This document shows positions 38,184 through 49,360 of a stretch of DNA of 64,000 nt, in pieces. The DNA is taken from the NCBI GenBank assembly GCA_940671915.1, contig CALNVZ010003426.1, forward strand, positions 42,126,954-42,190,953, read 5' to 3'. The notes below the pieces were generated by a model. It was not told the origin of the DNA. It saw nothing but the letters and a program-made list of their open reading frames with translations, and ran no database searches. The DNA comes from Paracentrotus lividus. Lineage: Eukaryota > Echinodermata > Echinoidea > Camarodonta > Echinidae. A program made the translations under genes and the position numbers. Positions within the stretch are counted from its first letter, which is position 1, and the number at the start of each line of letters is the position of its first letter.

Positions 38184-39560
38184 AATTAACTTTTCTTTAC
38201 TTGCGAAAACGATTATGCATCTAGTTGTTACATTTATCAGCCAAGCGCCAAACACAAGCCAGAAACAAATTTAAAGCGCTTCTTGCAAAACATACTATAA
38301 AATACTTTGATATTATAAAGCAAATAAATTGAGTTGGGAGCACGACATTGTTCTTTGATTCAATTTTTGTAATTATCTTAATTAGGGTTTCTCTTTATTT
38401 TTCTTTTTTCCCCCTTCTTCGTTTTAATTTTGCGCCACAAATAAGGGGGTGGAGGATGATTGCCAGTATTTACATATTCAGACGAATGCATAATAATACA
38501 GCAACTCCAAACGAATCCACACGAATTTAGATGGACCTCAAATTCGCTTAATATGCCAAAGTTCGTCACTTAGTAAGAGATCCCCTTAATACTGCATCAA
38601 TTTAAAAAGCTTACACTGTGTCAGTACAGAAAACTCAGAAGGTGCATTATCGTATCATTCTGCAATTTATTTTATTTCAATTCTTTAACAAGGGATTTAA
38701 ATAAGAATCGATACAATACCTTTAAAATAACGTGCAAAGATGTTAGACAACAATGAAATAACTTGCCTACTCATTGTAAACTAAAGGAAAAATATTTACA
38801 TTCTGGAATACATAATTCATCACACGTGTAGTCACAAATATTTAGGCCTTGTTTTCATAGATATGATAAGCACCAAAATAATGCCCGCTCAAACACAAAT
38901 TTCGTTAACTCTCATGAAAAATTAAAAATGGCAATATCAGTAATGGCAATAAATTTTACATTGTTCAACATACACAGCTACTATGACGAGAAACAAAAAT
39001 CGTTGATAAATTTACATCCATAAAAATACATCAAAAATATCCCTCTTACTTGCTCTGTCTCATTTCTTGCATTTTCTCTTACTATTTTTTTTTTTTTATC
39101 TCTCTCTCTCTCTCTCTCTCTATTTTACAACCACACATCGTATATATATCAGCCATTCTTTTGTGACTCGCGTGACATTTTTCCAAAATTTCAACTTTTA
39201 AAAGGGCGATTACTCGGAAACGTTATTCTTCAGGCCTTTTTTATTTTTACATTTCAGTTAAACTATTGATCATACATATTGGAAAGCAAAATCTTTGAGG
39301 TATAGCCATTTTTGTTGGAGAAATTTCCATTTTTGTGTTGTGACTCGCGTGACACGACATTATTTTTAGTTTTGGACCTTAATGTGCTTAACTGTGTTTT
39401 TCTTAAAAAAAATAAAAAAAATAAAAAAAGTACTGATCCTATTTATACCAAATTTTCAGGACTTAATTTTGAGACATTAGGCAATAAGAATCCCAACTTT
39501 CACCTCCACTTGACTTTTTAGTCAGTAACTATATGAAAACGTGACTCGCGTGACAAAAAA
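38184..39560 (-). repeat. Block B' plus its extension, repeated GACTCGCGTGACA motifs
   Basis: 38184-39360 is the inverted copy of 21530-20369. GACTCGCGTGACA occurs at about 39166, 39342 and 39542, spaced roughly 175-200 bases apart; the third is outside the duplicated part. Repeated short motifs near an end suggest subterminal repeats of a DNA transposon. I could not find the terminal inverted repeats. Confidence 0.6.
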
Positions 39561-41519
39561 GTGTAAAAACCTGGAACTCGCATAAAAAGTGTAGTCTGGG
39601 ACTAAGAGTAGGGACGTTGACCATGCAATATGTTTCCCCCTATCAGAACCGCAATGACAAATTATTAAGATTGGCACTTTTGAAGAAAAAGTAGCCAGAA
39701 CCATCATATCAATTCTATGTTGTAAACTTAAGAGGAAGGCGGGGCTATCACTCTACCGCAAATCAAACCTGCATAACAGACATCTTTTGGTATGCAAGAC
39801 AGTTTTCACTTGTTTTCTTGGATTTGCGAGCACTACCTTTTCAAAACAATGATCAAACTGAATAATACGTTAAGGTCTATTTTTTCAAAATGAAACTTAC
39901 TGCAAAGGGAAAAAGTCCTGTCACTTGCTGTCATTCGAAATCCTAATCAGAATCCATCCTCAATAGGCAAAATTTTGCTCTCAAATAGACACAACCCAAT
40001 AATTACTCCTGGATAACGAAATAAATATAACCGCTTAAGACAAGCCGTTTTTAAAAGCTTGAATTCTCACCTTCCAGAGATGGTAAATTCATTTCGATTG
40101 GTTAAAAAAAGTCCTGTCAACTTTGAACATTGTCACAAACGAATCTTTACTCTATGGTCCAATATTTCCGCAATCACATCATATCGCATGTGAGGCGTCT
40201 TCGCAAGATGTGACAAATCACAATTCATATCAATAACGTTGGAAATACATCATTTAAATAAAGATTCGATTACAACTTTAGCACAAGGGTAATACGGCTT
40301 TGCCAAAAGTATTTTCCCCAATTGTCGAGACGGGCATCTACTAACGAAACTATGAAAAAGTCAATTATTCTAATTTCATGTCATAGAAATTAGCTCGAAC
40401 GGATCGACTCGACCAAACCATTACCACAGGAACCGTTTCTTAGCGAGTTTTTTGACGCAATACTATAATTGCAGTACAGTTGTCAAATCGTCGCTTCCGC
40501 GTATAGCGCGGGTTTGTTGACATTATGAGAACGTATATTTCTGCCCGCTCAGTTATTCACTAACTCATAATGTATGTAGCGTTTCCCCTCCTCAAATAAT
40601 GACGCGTCTTATGTTAAGATAATGTCATACGTCTAGGTTTACATTTCACGATGAGTAGAATTGATATGTATTCTTTAGGAAGAAGTTGCATTCAATTCTC
40701 AGCTCCGGTGTCTAGTTACACCTCGAATGGTTGATCATAGTATAGTATATATATAATATATATATAACTTATAATATATTATACAAATATATATATATAT
40801 ATAATATAATATATATATTATATGTTTATTATGGTATGGTTTACTAAACATCTTTTCTTTGTGTTTCTTACAATAGATATACTGATATTTGGTTAACCAT
40901 TTTCTATATAAACTATAAGGGAACAAAAACCGAAGGAGAGAATTCATCTATAAATGAATTAAAATGAGAGGAGCAATATAAACAGTATTTTCATGATTGG
41001 TCAAAATCATTTGTAACATGAGAGAGTTGCGGAAGTTTAAAAAGTCTCCTTGCACTTTATGAGGATCCTGAAATTGGCAACAACAAAAAAGAGGCTTAAT
41101 TGGGGACATTTTTTCGTCTGTTTGTTTGACAGCTTTTTAGATTTTTTTTTTCTGGAATTAATATATTTCTGATTTTTCTCCCTCCGATTATGGGGTAGGG
41201 CCTATGACAAAAATTTTTACATGACAAATATAATTCGTTTTGAGCACAAAAGAATGAAAGATGTACTTTGAAAGATGGGGTATGGAAATCTTTAAAGAAT
41301 TTTGTACAAGACGTATTGAGAGTTGTCTACAATATCAAACATTTTAAAGCAGTTTTGCCAATTTGAAAGCACGACACGACTTTTTAAACTTTTCTGTAAC
41401 TCTCATATTATATATACAATTTAGAAAAAAAAAAAAAACATTTTCTGTTTTAAATAATAGTACCTCTTTTTCTAACCCTTTTGCACCATGTTTATTCTCT
41501 CCTTGAGTTAGGGTTTCCT
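39561..41519. other. Unassigned stretch, mostly AT-rich
   Basis: It contains an AT-dinucleotide tract at 40741-40822 (source of Tyr/Ile-rich false frames). No gene or element boundaries recognised. Confidence 0.4.
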
Positions 41520-41523
41520 TTAA

Positions 41524-42023
41524 AGGGAAAGTTCACCCTGGGTTTATATTGGTTTTATAAAATGCAGAAAAAATAAAAGAAAAATATGAGTGAAAGTTTA
41601 GACAAAATCGACCAAAAATAACGAAGTTATAAATATTTAAAGTTTTTATTTTGTGACGTCACATACGGGCAGTTTTCTTATGTGTTATGTAGTTAAAAAT
41701 TCCATAAAGTGTCATTTTTTTTTTCAGAAAAAAAAAATTGTTTTACCTGTGCGGTCGATACATCATTAAGCATATGTTAATACACATGCCTCTATCAAAT
41801 TAACCCATCCCTTTATCAAGAACCATTAAAAAAGACAATGTAATTTGCATATTCAACACATTGGAGAGCTGCTCGCAAGTGACGTCACAGAATCAAGACT
41901 TTAAATATTCATAACTTCGCTTTTTTTTTTTTTTGGTCGATTTGCTTAAAACTCTCATTCACATTTTTGTTTTATTTTTCTGCTTTTCTTAAAACCAATA
42001 AAATTCCAGGGTGGACTTCCCCT
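41524..42023. mobile_element. 500-bp MITE with TTAA target duplication (Kolobok/piggyBac-like)
   Basis: TTAA at 41520-41523 and 42024-42027 flank AGGGAAAGTTCACCCTGG and the matching CCAGGGTGGACTTCCCCT. The arms continue inward as imperfect inverted repeats for about 150 bases to GTGACGTCAC on each side. TTAA targets plus AGG-type termini suit Kolobok, with piggyBac as the alternative. Non-coding. Confidence 0.85.
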
Positions 42024-42059
42024 TTAAGATATAACAACAATTGACAAAAGGTTATAAAG

Positions 42060-42325
42060 GTTCTAGGATAACCACCCCTTGGACAATTATCACCGGACAA
42101 GTAGGATGGGGGGTCCGTTGTCCGGACACTTAAGCAGATAAAAACATCATCTTTTGCTCTGGATTTTCTCAAATTTTGTGCGGTAAATAGCAAAAATGTT
42201 TATGAATATTTGTGCTTTGTTATATTGTCTAATATTAGTTTCAATCGATTAGTGAAATATTGATGACAAAGCTTCTAAAATTGCCGTTTTGTCCGGACAA
42301 ACAACCCGTCCGGACACACAACAAC
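42060..42325. mobile_element. Short element with GTCCGGACA repeats
   Basis: GTCCGGACA-type words occur at about 42119, 42289 and 42310, with CACCGGACAAG at 42091. The left TTGTCCGGACACTT is mirrored by the right TTTTGTCCGGACAA. This suggests a TIR element of about 270 bases. Ends and target duplication are not resolved. Confidence 0.4.
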
Positions 42326-42329
42326 CGGG

Positions 42330-43600
42330 TATATCAACCTTACCAAAACTCTACCACCTAATCCTACACATACGCTGTTAAACATGCAACACCGAGCTGT
42401 TGTTGGAATTAGGCAGTTGTCTCTCTAACACCAATTGGTGTCGATAAAAAATCTGAAAAACTACTTTGTTGATTTTTTGTGCAGATAAATGTAATAAAAT
42501 TTCATATATTTTCATTATAAATAGCATTAACTAAAAACAAATAGAAGAAATTTACATTTAGTTTATGAAATTAACAAAATAACAAAACACGAAAAGCTGA
42601 TGTTATTTGACACCGGCCCAGCATCTATATGCGTCCACACCGATTGGAGTAATTAACACCAAAAAGAATCAAATCAACATCCATGGTGTCAGACAAAAGC
42701 ACATCAACAACTACTGGTATGAGATTGTAAAGTAATACCATGAAAAGTGCAAAAAATTGGTGTTATTAAAGCCATAGCAGCTTGAGCTTTTTATGAGGAG
42801 TGGATAAATATTTGCTGACCTCACACTTTGTGAAAAGCATAAGAAGTACCTGTCTTGTAGGTAAATTTCTTGACTACAGCAAACAACGCAAAACAATAAA
42901 AAAAAAAAAAAAATTATTGTTGATTATCAAAAAAAAATCCAAACCTTGTACGAATGATTTAGCCTTGTTGCCATAGCCAAAATAAATATTTTGGGAGCTA
43001 TACACAAAATTATTTTTCTCTATTTATCCACAAAAAACATAATTTTCTTTGATCTGCTTTCATAATATTTAAATCTAATTTTGTTTGCTCTAAATAATTC
43101 ATAACGACGAAAGGACAATAAACACACACACATACATTTACATTGATCGACTGAAATGATTAAAATAATAGTACTATGCCATGGACATTCCTGTCACAAT
43201 ATAAATATATTATTACAGAAACTTGATTTCGTGTTAATCTCTCCATAGAAAAAATATTTTCTATTTGCACAATGGTATAAAAGGAAAAAAAAATCACATT
43301 CTTTTCGTGAGCTAGCCTGTGGGATCCTTGTGCCAATTACTGCAATTTCTACGATTTCCATGGTTTTGACATGTCTGTTGGAAAGATATATTTCCACAAT
43401 ATTGTTAATTTCTTTAATAAACGTATATCATATATAAATGCTGGTGTCCCAAAGGACTGACTACATTCTTACGTGAAACTTGCATTCTTTATTTTTTATT
43501 TTTTAATGTATAAGGGAATTGCTTTTCTTTTTCTGCTGATTTGATTATTTGTTTAGTGTAAATCTTAATCAGGACTGATCCTTATTCTTATGCTAATTTT
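42330..43600. other. AT-rich stretch without recognised gene
   Basis: Only short low-complexity frames are present, plus an A run at 42898-42913. Nothing supported. Confidence 0.4.
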
Positions 43601-43624
43601 GTTCAAGGTTAAAACTTGACATGC

Positions 43625-44065
43625 TTAGGTTTATATTCACTTGGTCTATCAGCAGTTGGTCCAATTCCATGATCGTCCAATATCACATGGGTAAATCCAT
43701 ATGGTCTACTAACAGTTTGGTCTAACTCCCACTTTGTCTAATACATACTTGGTCTGATGACGATTTGGTCTAATTGTCAATTCGTCTAATAGCCAAACGG
43801 TCTAATTACATTTTGGTCAAATGCTAAAATGAATATTTGGTATATTACCAGTTTATTACTGAAAATGACCAAGTGGTGATAGACCAATTGGACATTAGAC
43901 GAAATGGACATTAGACCAAATGGGGGTTAGACAGAATGGTAAATAGGCGTAACAAAAATTAGAGCTAGAGTTAATTAAACTAACTGGTTGCAGGCGAAAT
44001 GGAATTAAACCATGTGGTATGAGGCAAAACGGGTATTAGTCAGAGTGGGTTTAGACGAAATGGGA
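43625..44065. repeat. Foldback minisatellite of TTGGTCTAAT-type units
   Basis: Degenerate units of about 21-24 bases (TTGGTCTAATTGTCAATTCG type) run in one orientation to about 43830. They then continue as the reverse complement (TTAGACCAAATGG type) to about 44060. Such TTGGTCTAAT repeats are widespread in marine invertebrates. Confidence 0.75.
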
Positions 44066-44105
44066 ATTTACACAGGCTTACAGTTTCGTCACTTAACAAG
44101 ATATA

Positions 44106-44905
44106 CCGAGTGAGTAAAAAAAAACTTTACACCTATCAATAAAAAGAAAACCAATTTATAAACCCCTAATTATTTAACATATTCCGAAAGAGTAACTTCT
44201 CCCGCGTCTACTGGTACCATTTTTGTATGGTATATATTTACGTTTGGATGAACACGACGCATTGTTTGCAAACATGTCAATTTCGGATTGTGCAAGAATG
44301 GGAGTAAAATCAAAACAGCAAAAAGCTAGAAAAAAGCAACTTCATACTGAATAAACTAGCATAACTTTTGAACGAAAATGTCTTCTGCTTAATAACTTGG
44401 CAGGGGTGTTGTTACACATATTGACTACATTTGGCATGAAAATTAGATTGACTCGTCAAGTAATGTACGAATGAGTACACATCAAAGAGTAAATTGTCAC
44501 CGACAGACCTAAAAAGGCCTCCTAATACTTTTGAAAAGTGATTATTTTGTCTTTGATGTGCGCTCACTTATGTCTGACTCTACAGATCTATCTCATTTTC
44601 ATACAAAATGTAGTCAATATGTTTAACAACCCCCTGCCAAATTATTGAGCGGAAGACATTTTCGTTAAAAAGTTATGCTGTTTTAATCAGGATGAAGTTG
44701 CTTTTTTTAATAGCTTTTTGTTATTTTGATTTTACTCCCATTCTGGCACAATTCGTAAAGCATAAAGATATAACACACAAATTGGTACCAAAAGATGCGG
44801 GAGGAGTTACTCTTTCAGAATATGTATAAGAATTTGGGGCTTTTAAATTGATTTTCTTTTTATTGATATTTTTCTAGGTGTAAAGTTTTTTTCTGACTCA
44901 CTCGG
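44106..44905. mobile_element. 800-bp foldback element with TA target duplication
   Basis: CCGAGTGAGTAAAAAAAAAC at the left and the inverse ending GACTCACTCGG at the right are each flanked by TA. The arms stay mutually inverted for about 390 bases each (for example GAAAATGTCTTCTGCTTAAT against ATTGAGCGGAAGACATTTTC), so nearly the whole element is one imperfect palindrome centred near 44505. Mariner-type by target site. Non-coding. Confidence 0.85.
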
Positions 44906-45228
44906 TAGTTTGATGGTTTTATTGTTTCCGATTTTGCCATTTGCTCATTTGGGTCTCTCGAGATTGTTAAGTAAAGAAAAAGTAACTGTGAGGAAAATGT
45001 ATGAGCGCATGAGGTCGTGAGATCATACAACAATCAAATAGAACACCTAGATATACAAAATGATTACCATAATATAATTTATATAATTAGTGCCATTAGT
45101 AGCCATAAACACAATTCTGCACCGTTTGTTTAAATAATGCAATATGGAATGAATAGTATTTGAAATATCCTGAAATTTGGTAAGTGAAAAAATATGAATT
45201 TCATTCGATATTTAGATGAAAAAAAAAA

Positions 45229-45334
45229 TCAACCCAGTTGATGTTCTCCAGGTGCTAGCTGAATCTTGCAGGAACAGCAATTCGGAACAGCAATGTAGTC
45301 CCATTCATACTCTCCGAAGGGATCCGATTTTAAC
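45229..45334 (-). CDS. Terminal exon of a neurotrophin/Spätzle-like cystine-knot growth factor
   Basis: On the minus strand an acceptor ending TTACTTGCAG precedes one base plus 35 codons ending in TGA. The peptide contains EWDYIAVPNCCSCKI. This corresponds to the last strand of a neurotrophin/Spätzle cystine knot, where a Trp or Phe precedes a C-x-C pair (WRFIRIDTACVC in vertebrate NGF-type proteins; a CC-x-C form in Spätzle). The exon needs two bases from the exon before it. The candidate upstream exon ends with exactly two (AG), giving an Arg codon across the junction. The C-terminal tail after the CxC is about 12 residues. The extra Cys (CCSC) is more Spätzle-like, whereas the upstream exon is more neurotrophin-like. 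Seen: splice signals, phase and Cys pattern. Inferred: family. No transcript evidence is available here. Confidence 0.62.
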
Positions 45335-45390
45335 CTGCAAGTAACAAATTTGAGAAATGGGTGATAAGTTTAAGGTTATATTACTTAAGG

Positions 45391-45623
45391 TATATATCTC
45401 AGTTCGCGAATATGTTTTTTTCCGTTGCCGAGACGCCTCAAAGACGTCTCCGCGATTAAAGCATTTTTATTAATTTTCCCGCGACTTATGATACGTCTTT
45501 GAAACTCGTGAAACGTCGCAGAGACTCAGGAAACGTCTCCCCGACAGTCTCAAAACCATCTAAAATCCGTATGAAACCCGTTCAAATTAGTTCCAAATCC
45601 GCCTCATGACAGTGAGATACCAT
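45391..45623 (+). repeat. 233-bp repeat, copy 1, ending at the gap
   Basis: TATATATCTCAGTTCGCGAA to GACAGTGAGATACCAT. It differs from copy 2 at 45830-46062 by one visible substitution (GACGCC/GATGCC). The ends read TATCTCAGT and inverted ACTGTGAGATA-like, so it may be a short TIR element. It begins 56 bases beyond the acceptor of the cystine-knot terminal exon. Confidence 0.85.
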
Positions 45624-45683
45624 NNNNNNNNNNNNNNNNNNNNNNNNNNNNNNNNNNNNNNNNNNNNNNNNNNNNNNNNNNNN
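45624..45683. other. Assembly gap, 60 N
   Basis: Sixty N lie directly after a 233-bp repeat whose near-identical copy starts 147 bases beyond the gap. The gap is inside the inferred intron of the cystine-knot gene. Confidence 0.99.
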
Positions 45684-45829
45684 TGCGTGACATTGGTGAT
45701 CTGAGCAAGGTATCATTAAAATGGTAATGAGTTGCACTTTCCAGTGATATAAATTTTATAATCACCATGGAAATATTTTTAAAATTATTGATGATCAAAG
45801 TTGGGTTTCCTTTTTTCTGGGTCACCCTG

Positions 45830-46062
45830 TATATATCTCAGTTCGCGAATATGTTTTTTTCCGTTGCCGAGATGCCTCAAAGACGTCTCCGCGATTAAAG
45901 CATTTTTATTAATTTTCCCGCGACTTATGATACGTCTTTGAAACTCGTGAAACGTCGCAGAGACTCAGGAAACGTCTCCCCGACAGTCTCAAAACCATCT
46001 AAAATCCGTATGAAACCCGTTCAAATTAGTTCCAAATCCGCCTCATGACAGTGAGATACCAT
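45830..46062 (+). repeat. 233-bp repeat, copy 2
   Basis: Second near-identical copy after the 60-N gap. It is directly preceded by CTGGGTCACCCTG plus TA, the right end of another Tc1/mariner-type element whose left part is lost in the gap. Confidence 0.85.
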
Positions 46063-46275
46063 AATGATTAGTTAGAAAATGGGTAACATGATGAATCAAA
46101 TAGTAGACCGACAAACTTTTATTTTTCAAACTATGTACTGTAATGTTCATAGAGTAGCGATAATGAGCTCCTTTATTATCTCTCCCGTTACTTTCGATTT
46201 TTGCTTTCGAAATTCTTTTAGAAAGCTATGCATCTAATTGAACATTCTTTCATACTAAACAAAAACACCAGTTTA

Positions 46276-46307
<32 letters not shown>

Positions 46308-46645
46308 TTTCATTGATCAATTGATTGATTGATCGATTGATTGAATGAATGAATGATAGATTGACTTTTTGAATGATTGATTGTTTGATTAATTCATTGT
46401 TTGACCTTGTTTTGTCATTCCAAATCAGGCACTCCCATTCGGATTGATTGTTACTTTGCACTGATCAATGATTATATGAGTCTTTCAATGATTTAATCAA
46501 TCATCCGTACAATCAATAAAAAAAATAATCGCTCAATCAATCATTCAAACAAACAATGAATTAATCAAAATATCAATATTTCAAAAAATTAATCTATCAA
46601 TCATTCATTAAATCAATCGATCAATCAATCAAAACAATCAATCAA
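46276..46645. repeat. Foldback tetranucleotide tract (GATT)n ... (AATC)n
   Basis: GATT/TTGA repeats at 46276-46400 are followed after about 90 bases by AATC/TCAA repeats at 46490-46640, their reverse complement. The tract could form one long hairpin. Confidence 0.85.
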
Positions 46646-46741
46646 AATCATCCAATTATTACTTGTGTTCATCAAATCTAAAAGAAAATCAAGTATGTAA
46701 ATAGCTTTGTAAATGAATTCTGAAAGTATATTTCGAAAATA

Positions 46742-47197
46742 ATGGCAAAGATAATGCTGATTAGCAAAAAGTCTGAAAATCATATTTATCATTTTCTGCC
46801 ATTTTGGCGCAAGCCTCTTTCGGAAAAAAAAACGACAAAAACGTTTCGTGTTCGCTCAAGCATGAACGAAACTTGTTTTATTAAATGGAATTTGAAAGAT
46901 AAGACTTCAGAGCATATACTAACATCTAAATCTAGACATCATAATCTAATACAAAATTTTGATAGACCTTTTAAATCTGTCACGTTTTTTAGCGCACTGC
47001 AGAGTATCCGCCCGTTATCTATTTCGTCTCATGGAGTAAAACTGTGCAATTCTGACAACCACATCTTACTCCCCCATCTCAAAACCTGGAATAGAGAATC
47101 ATCTAATCTAATCTATTACGCAAACTATTCCAAGGCTATCATTAATAGTTTTGTAAGATTAATATCACTTTTGCCTAATGGTATAACGTCAGAATAA
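46742..47197 (+). CDS. Unrecognised 151-codon open frame
   Basis: This is the longest ATG-started frame outside the mobile remnants (start MAKIMLISKKS, end SLLPNGITSE). It is basic, with no signal peptide, membrane segment or motif that I recognise. It lies inside the inferred cystine-knot intron on the opposite strand. It may be chance or a transposon remnant. Confidence 0.15.
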   Translation: MAKIMLISKKSENHIYHFLPFWRKPLSEKKTTKTFRVRSSMNETCFIKWNLKDKTSEHILTSKSRHHNLIQNFDRPFKSVTFFSALQSIRPLSISSHGVKLCNSDNHILLPHLKTWNRESSNLIYYANYSKAIINSFVRLISLLPNGITSE

Positions 47198-47916
47198 CTG
47201 ATCAGCCATTGAGAGAGTAATTGCGTTCAACACATCTACTCAGTTTTATTCCCTCGAGGTAGACAAGGTTTATAACGCTTTTTCATAATTTGGATTGGCA
47301 ATTTTCATAATTACGTCTAACTTTACTCATCAAATATGTTTGTAATAAGCGAAATTGTGTTGCATTGACCTCCTACTTTGAACAAGATGTTCGTTTTAAA
47401 TGAATAATCCAATTTCTGTTGTTGCCATAATATAGTTCTCCTTTTGGAAGAGCCTGGGGGGTCATCCAATGGAGTTCAGAAATGAAACAAGGACACCCTC
47501 GGGGTAACTTGCTCGCGTCTGAGTGATCATCCACGGTAGTATGATGACGGGATAATTTTCGCATAGTTCAATTATATCCAAAATAAGCACTTCGGGATCA
47601 CTGTGTGTCACTTTGAAAATTTAAAACTAAACAAGAGAGCAGACTCGCCAGAATTTTAAATAACAATATTTTTCCCTTCGATAATATCGGATTGTTCATT
47701 TAATTATTAAACTAGGAAGTAGTAATCAAGATTACCTGTCGCTTTAATAAAATTGCAATACAGCAGTGTACAGTGCGCCCCCCCCCCCAAAAAAAGGGAA
47801 ACTCAAATTGGAGAGCATTATATTAAAATTGATATGCTCATGTGAAAAGGTAACTCATATTCTATCCAGTAATACAAGACTTTTATCGGTGTTGTCGTTT
47901 ATGATTGAGCACTTGA

Positions 47917-48255
47917 GAATTCAATAATAACGTTTGTCAAAATCAGCTTGTACCAAGTTTTGGCAGAGGTACGCTTGGCTTTCTTTCATTGATCGAAGCC
48001 TTCCTAGGTCCATTCACAAGAGACAAAAGCCTGCTTGAACTAATAAAATATAAGGGTGGCTTTTGGCCATATAAGGTACAAAACATTTTTGGCACTCGTT
48101 TTTTAAATCAAGACTATTGTTGTGGTCAAGTGGTTGAAGAAGCCGTCTCAAAATCACTGGAAAAGTTTGATAGCAATTTACCTAAAAAATTATTGTGCAC
48201 TGTGAGGTTTTGGGATTTAAAAAAAAAAAATGATAGAAAATTAACCAAATGTTAG
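47917..48255 (+). pseudogene. Unrecognised open frame without ATG
   Basis: Open from 47917 to TAG at 48255 with no in-frame ATG near its start. The peptide (GFLSLIEAFLGPFTRDKSLL, then KYKGGFWPYKVQNIFGTRFL) has a protein-like composition with Trp, Tyr and Cys residues. I do not recognise a family. It could be an exon or a transposon fragment. Confidence 0.2.
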
Positions 48256-48509
48256 AAATAATATGCAGTGCACAGAAAAATGCAAAGATGATCGACCGGA
48301 AATTTTTAAATGTTTTTTGTGTAAAATTTGAAGAGGAATTTTTTACAGTGGACCTTTCTGTTATATTTTATAAAACATTTTTAAAATACCATAAAAATAA
48401 TTTGAACGCTTACAATTATTTTGTTTACCTTTTCCATTACAGTATTATGTACATTTTTTTATACTAGAAAGTGCCCCTTTATTCTATATATCTTATAAAA
48501 CCTGGAATT

Positions 48510-49080
48510 TTCGGCTCGCGCTTCGCGCTCGCGGATACTAAATCATAATGTACAAATAACTCCAATTTTAAGCTCAAAACTCCAATTTTCGTCTCGCGCT
48601 TCGCGCTCACGGATGCTAAATCATAATGCACAAATATTTCCAATTTTGAGCTCTAGACTTTCGGCTCGCGCTTCGCGCTCGCAGATACCAATTCAGTAGG
48701 GTATTTAATGCAGTTAACTCAAAATGTTACCTCAAAAGTTTCAGCTCGCGCTTTGCGCTCGCGGATACTAAATAGGGTCTATCTACACAATTATCTACAA
48801 ATTTTATACTAGAAAGTGCCCCTTTATTTATTCCATATATCTTTTAAAACCTCAAATTTTCGGCTCAAGCTTCGCGCTCGCTGATAAAAAAAAAAATCAT
48901 CATGCACAAATAACTTTAATTTTTACCTCAAAATTTTCAGCTCGCGCTCGCGGATACTAAATAACGTCTATAATACAAAATTATCTATTTTTCTTTTTTT
49001 ATATACTAGAAAGTCCCCCTTTATTTATTGCATATATCTAACCAAAAATGCTCGCACTCGCTTTGCTTTTTTTCTTTAAT
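48510..49080. repeat. GCTCGCGCTTCGCGCTCGC-containing tandem array
   Basis: The GC-rich core recurs at about 48514, 48592, 48663, 48749, 48862, 48940 and 49049, separated by 70-110 AT-rich bases. A longer block (TACTAGAAAGTGCCCCTTTA) repeats at 48463, 48807 and 49004. The core contains a CGCG-CTT-CGCG hairpin. Single cores are also at 16885 and 33480, and a variant near 50017. Confidence 0.8.
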
Positions 49081-49147
49081 GAAAAACAAAACACATTCTT
49101 AAAAGCATCAATTAAAATGGCATTATTTGGGCGCACCCCCTATTCAT

Positions 49148-49360
49148 CCGAATAATAATAATAATGTGATTTGTATTGGGCACGTATCCACTCTGTAGAG
49201 TGCTCAAGGTGCATTAGCTAGGCTACCCCGTAAGGCGCTCACAGCATTCAAGGAATTTCTTCCTACCGGTACCCATTCACCTCACTTGGGTCAAGTACGG
49301 CAAATTTGCAGGTTGACACCTTGCCGAAGGATGCTAGTGGTATGGACGGGATGCATTTCT
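49148..49360 (-). mobile_element. Retroposon-like interspersed repeat with ATT tail
   Basis: Sequence from GTGATTTGTATTGGGCACG to TGCCGAAGGATGCTAG is preceded on the plus strand by an (AAT)n run at 49150-49163, which is a 3' ATT tail in minus orientation. The blocks GAGTGCTCAAGGTGC and CCGGTACCCATTCACCTCA resemble a widespread marine-invertebrate repeat. Class (SINE or LINE tail) is not certain. Confidence 0.5.

Noticed and set aside
12232..39360. Interpretation as a simple hairpin palindrome or a virus-like terminal repeat
   Set aside because: Block order (A-B-C-C'-A'-B') and a direct C duplication do not fit a single palindrome, and no viral or integrase genes are present.
47376..47480. 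Minus frame containing NWIIHLKRTSC, first considered as the last cystine-knot exon
   Set aside because: It lacks the second Cys of C-x-C and its acceptor is in the wrong phase; the exon at 45229-45334 fits in both respects.
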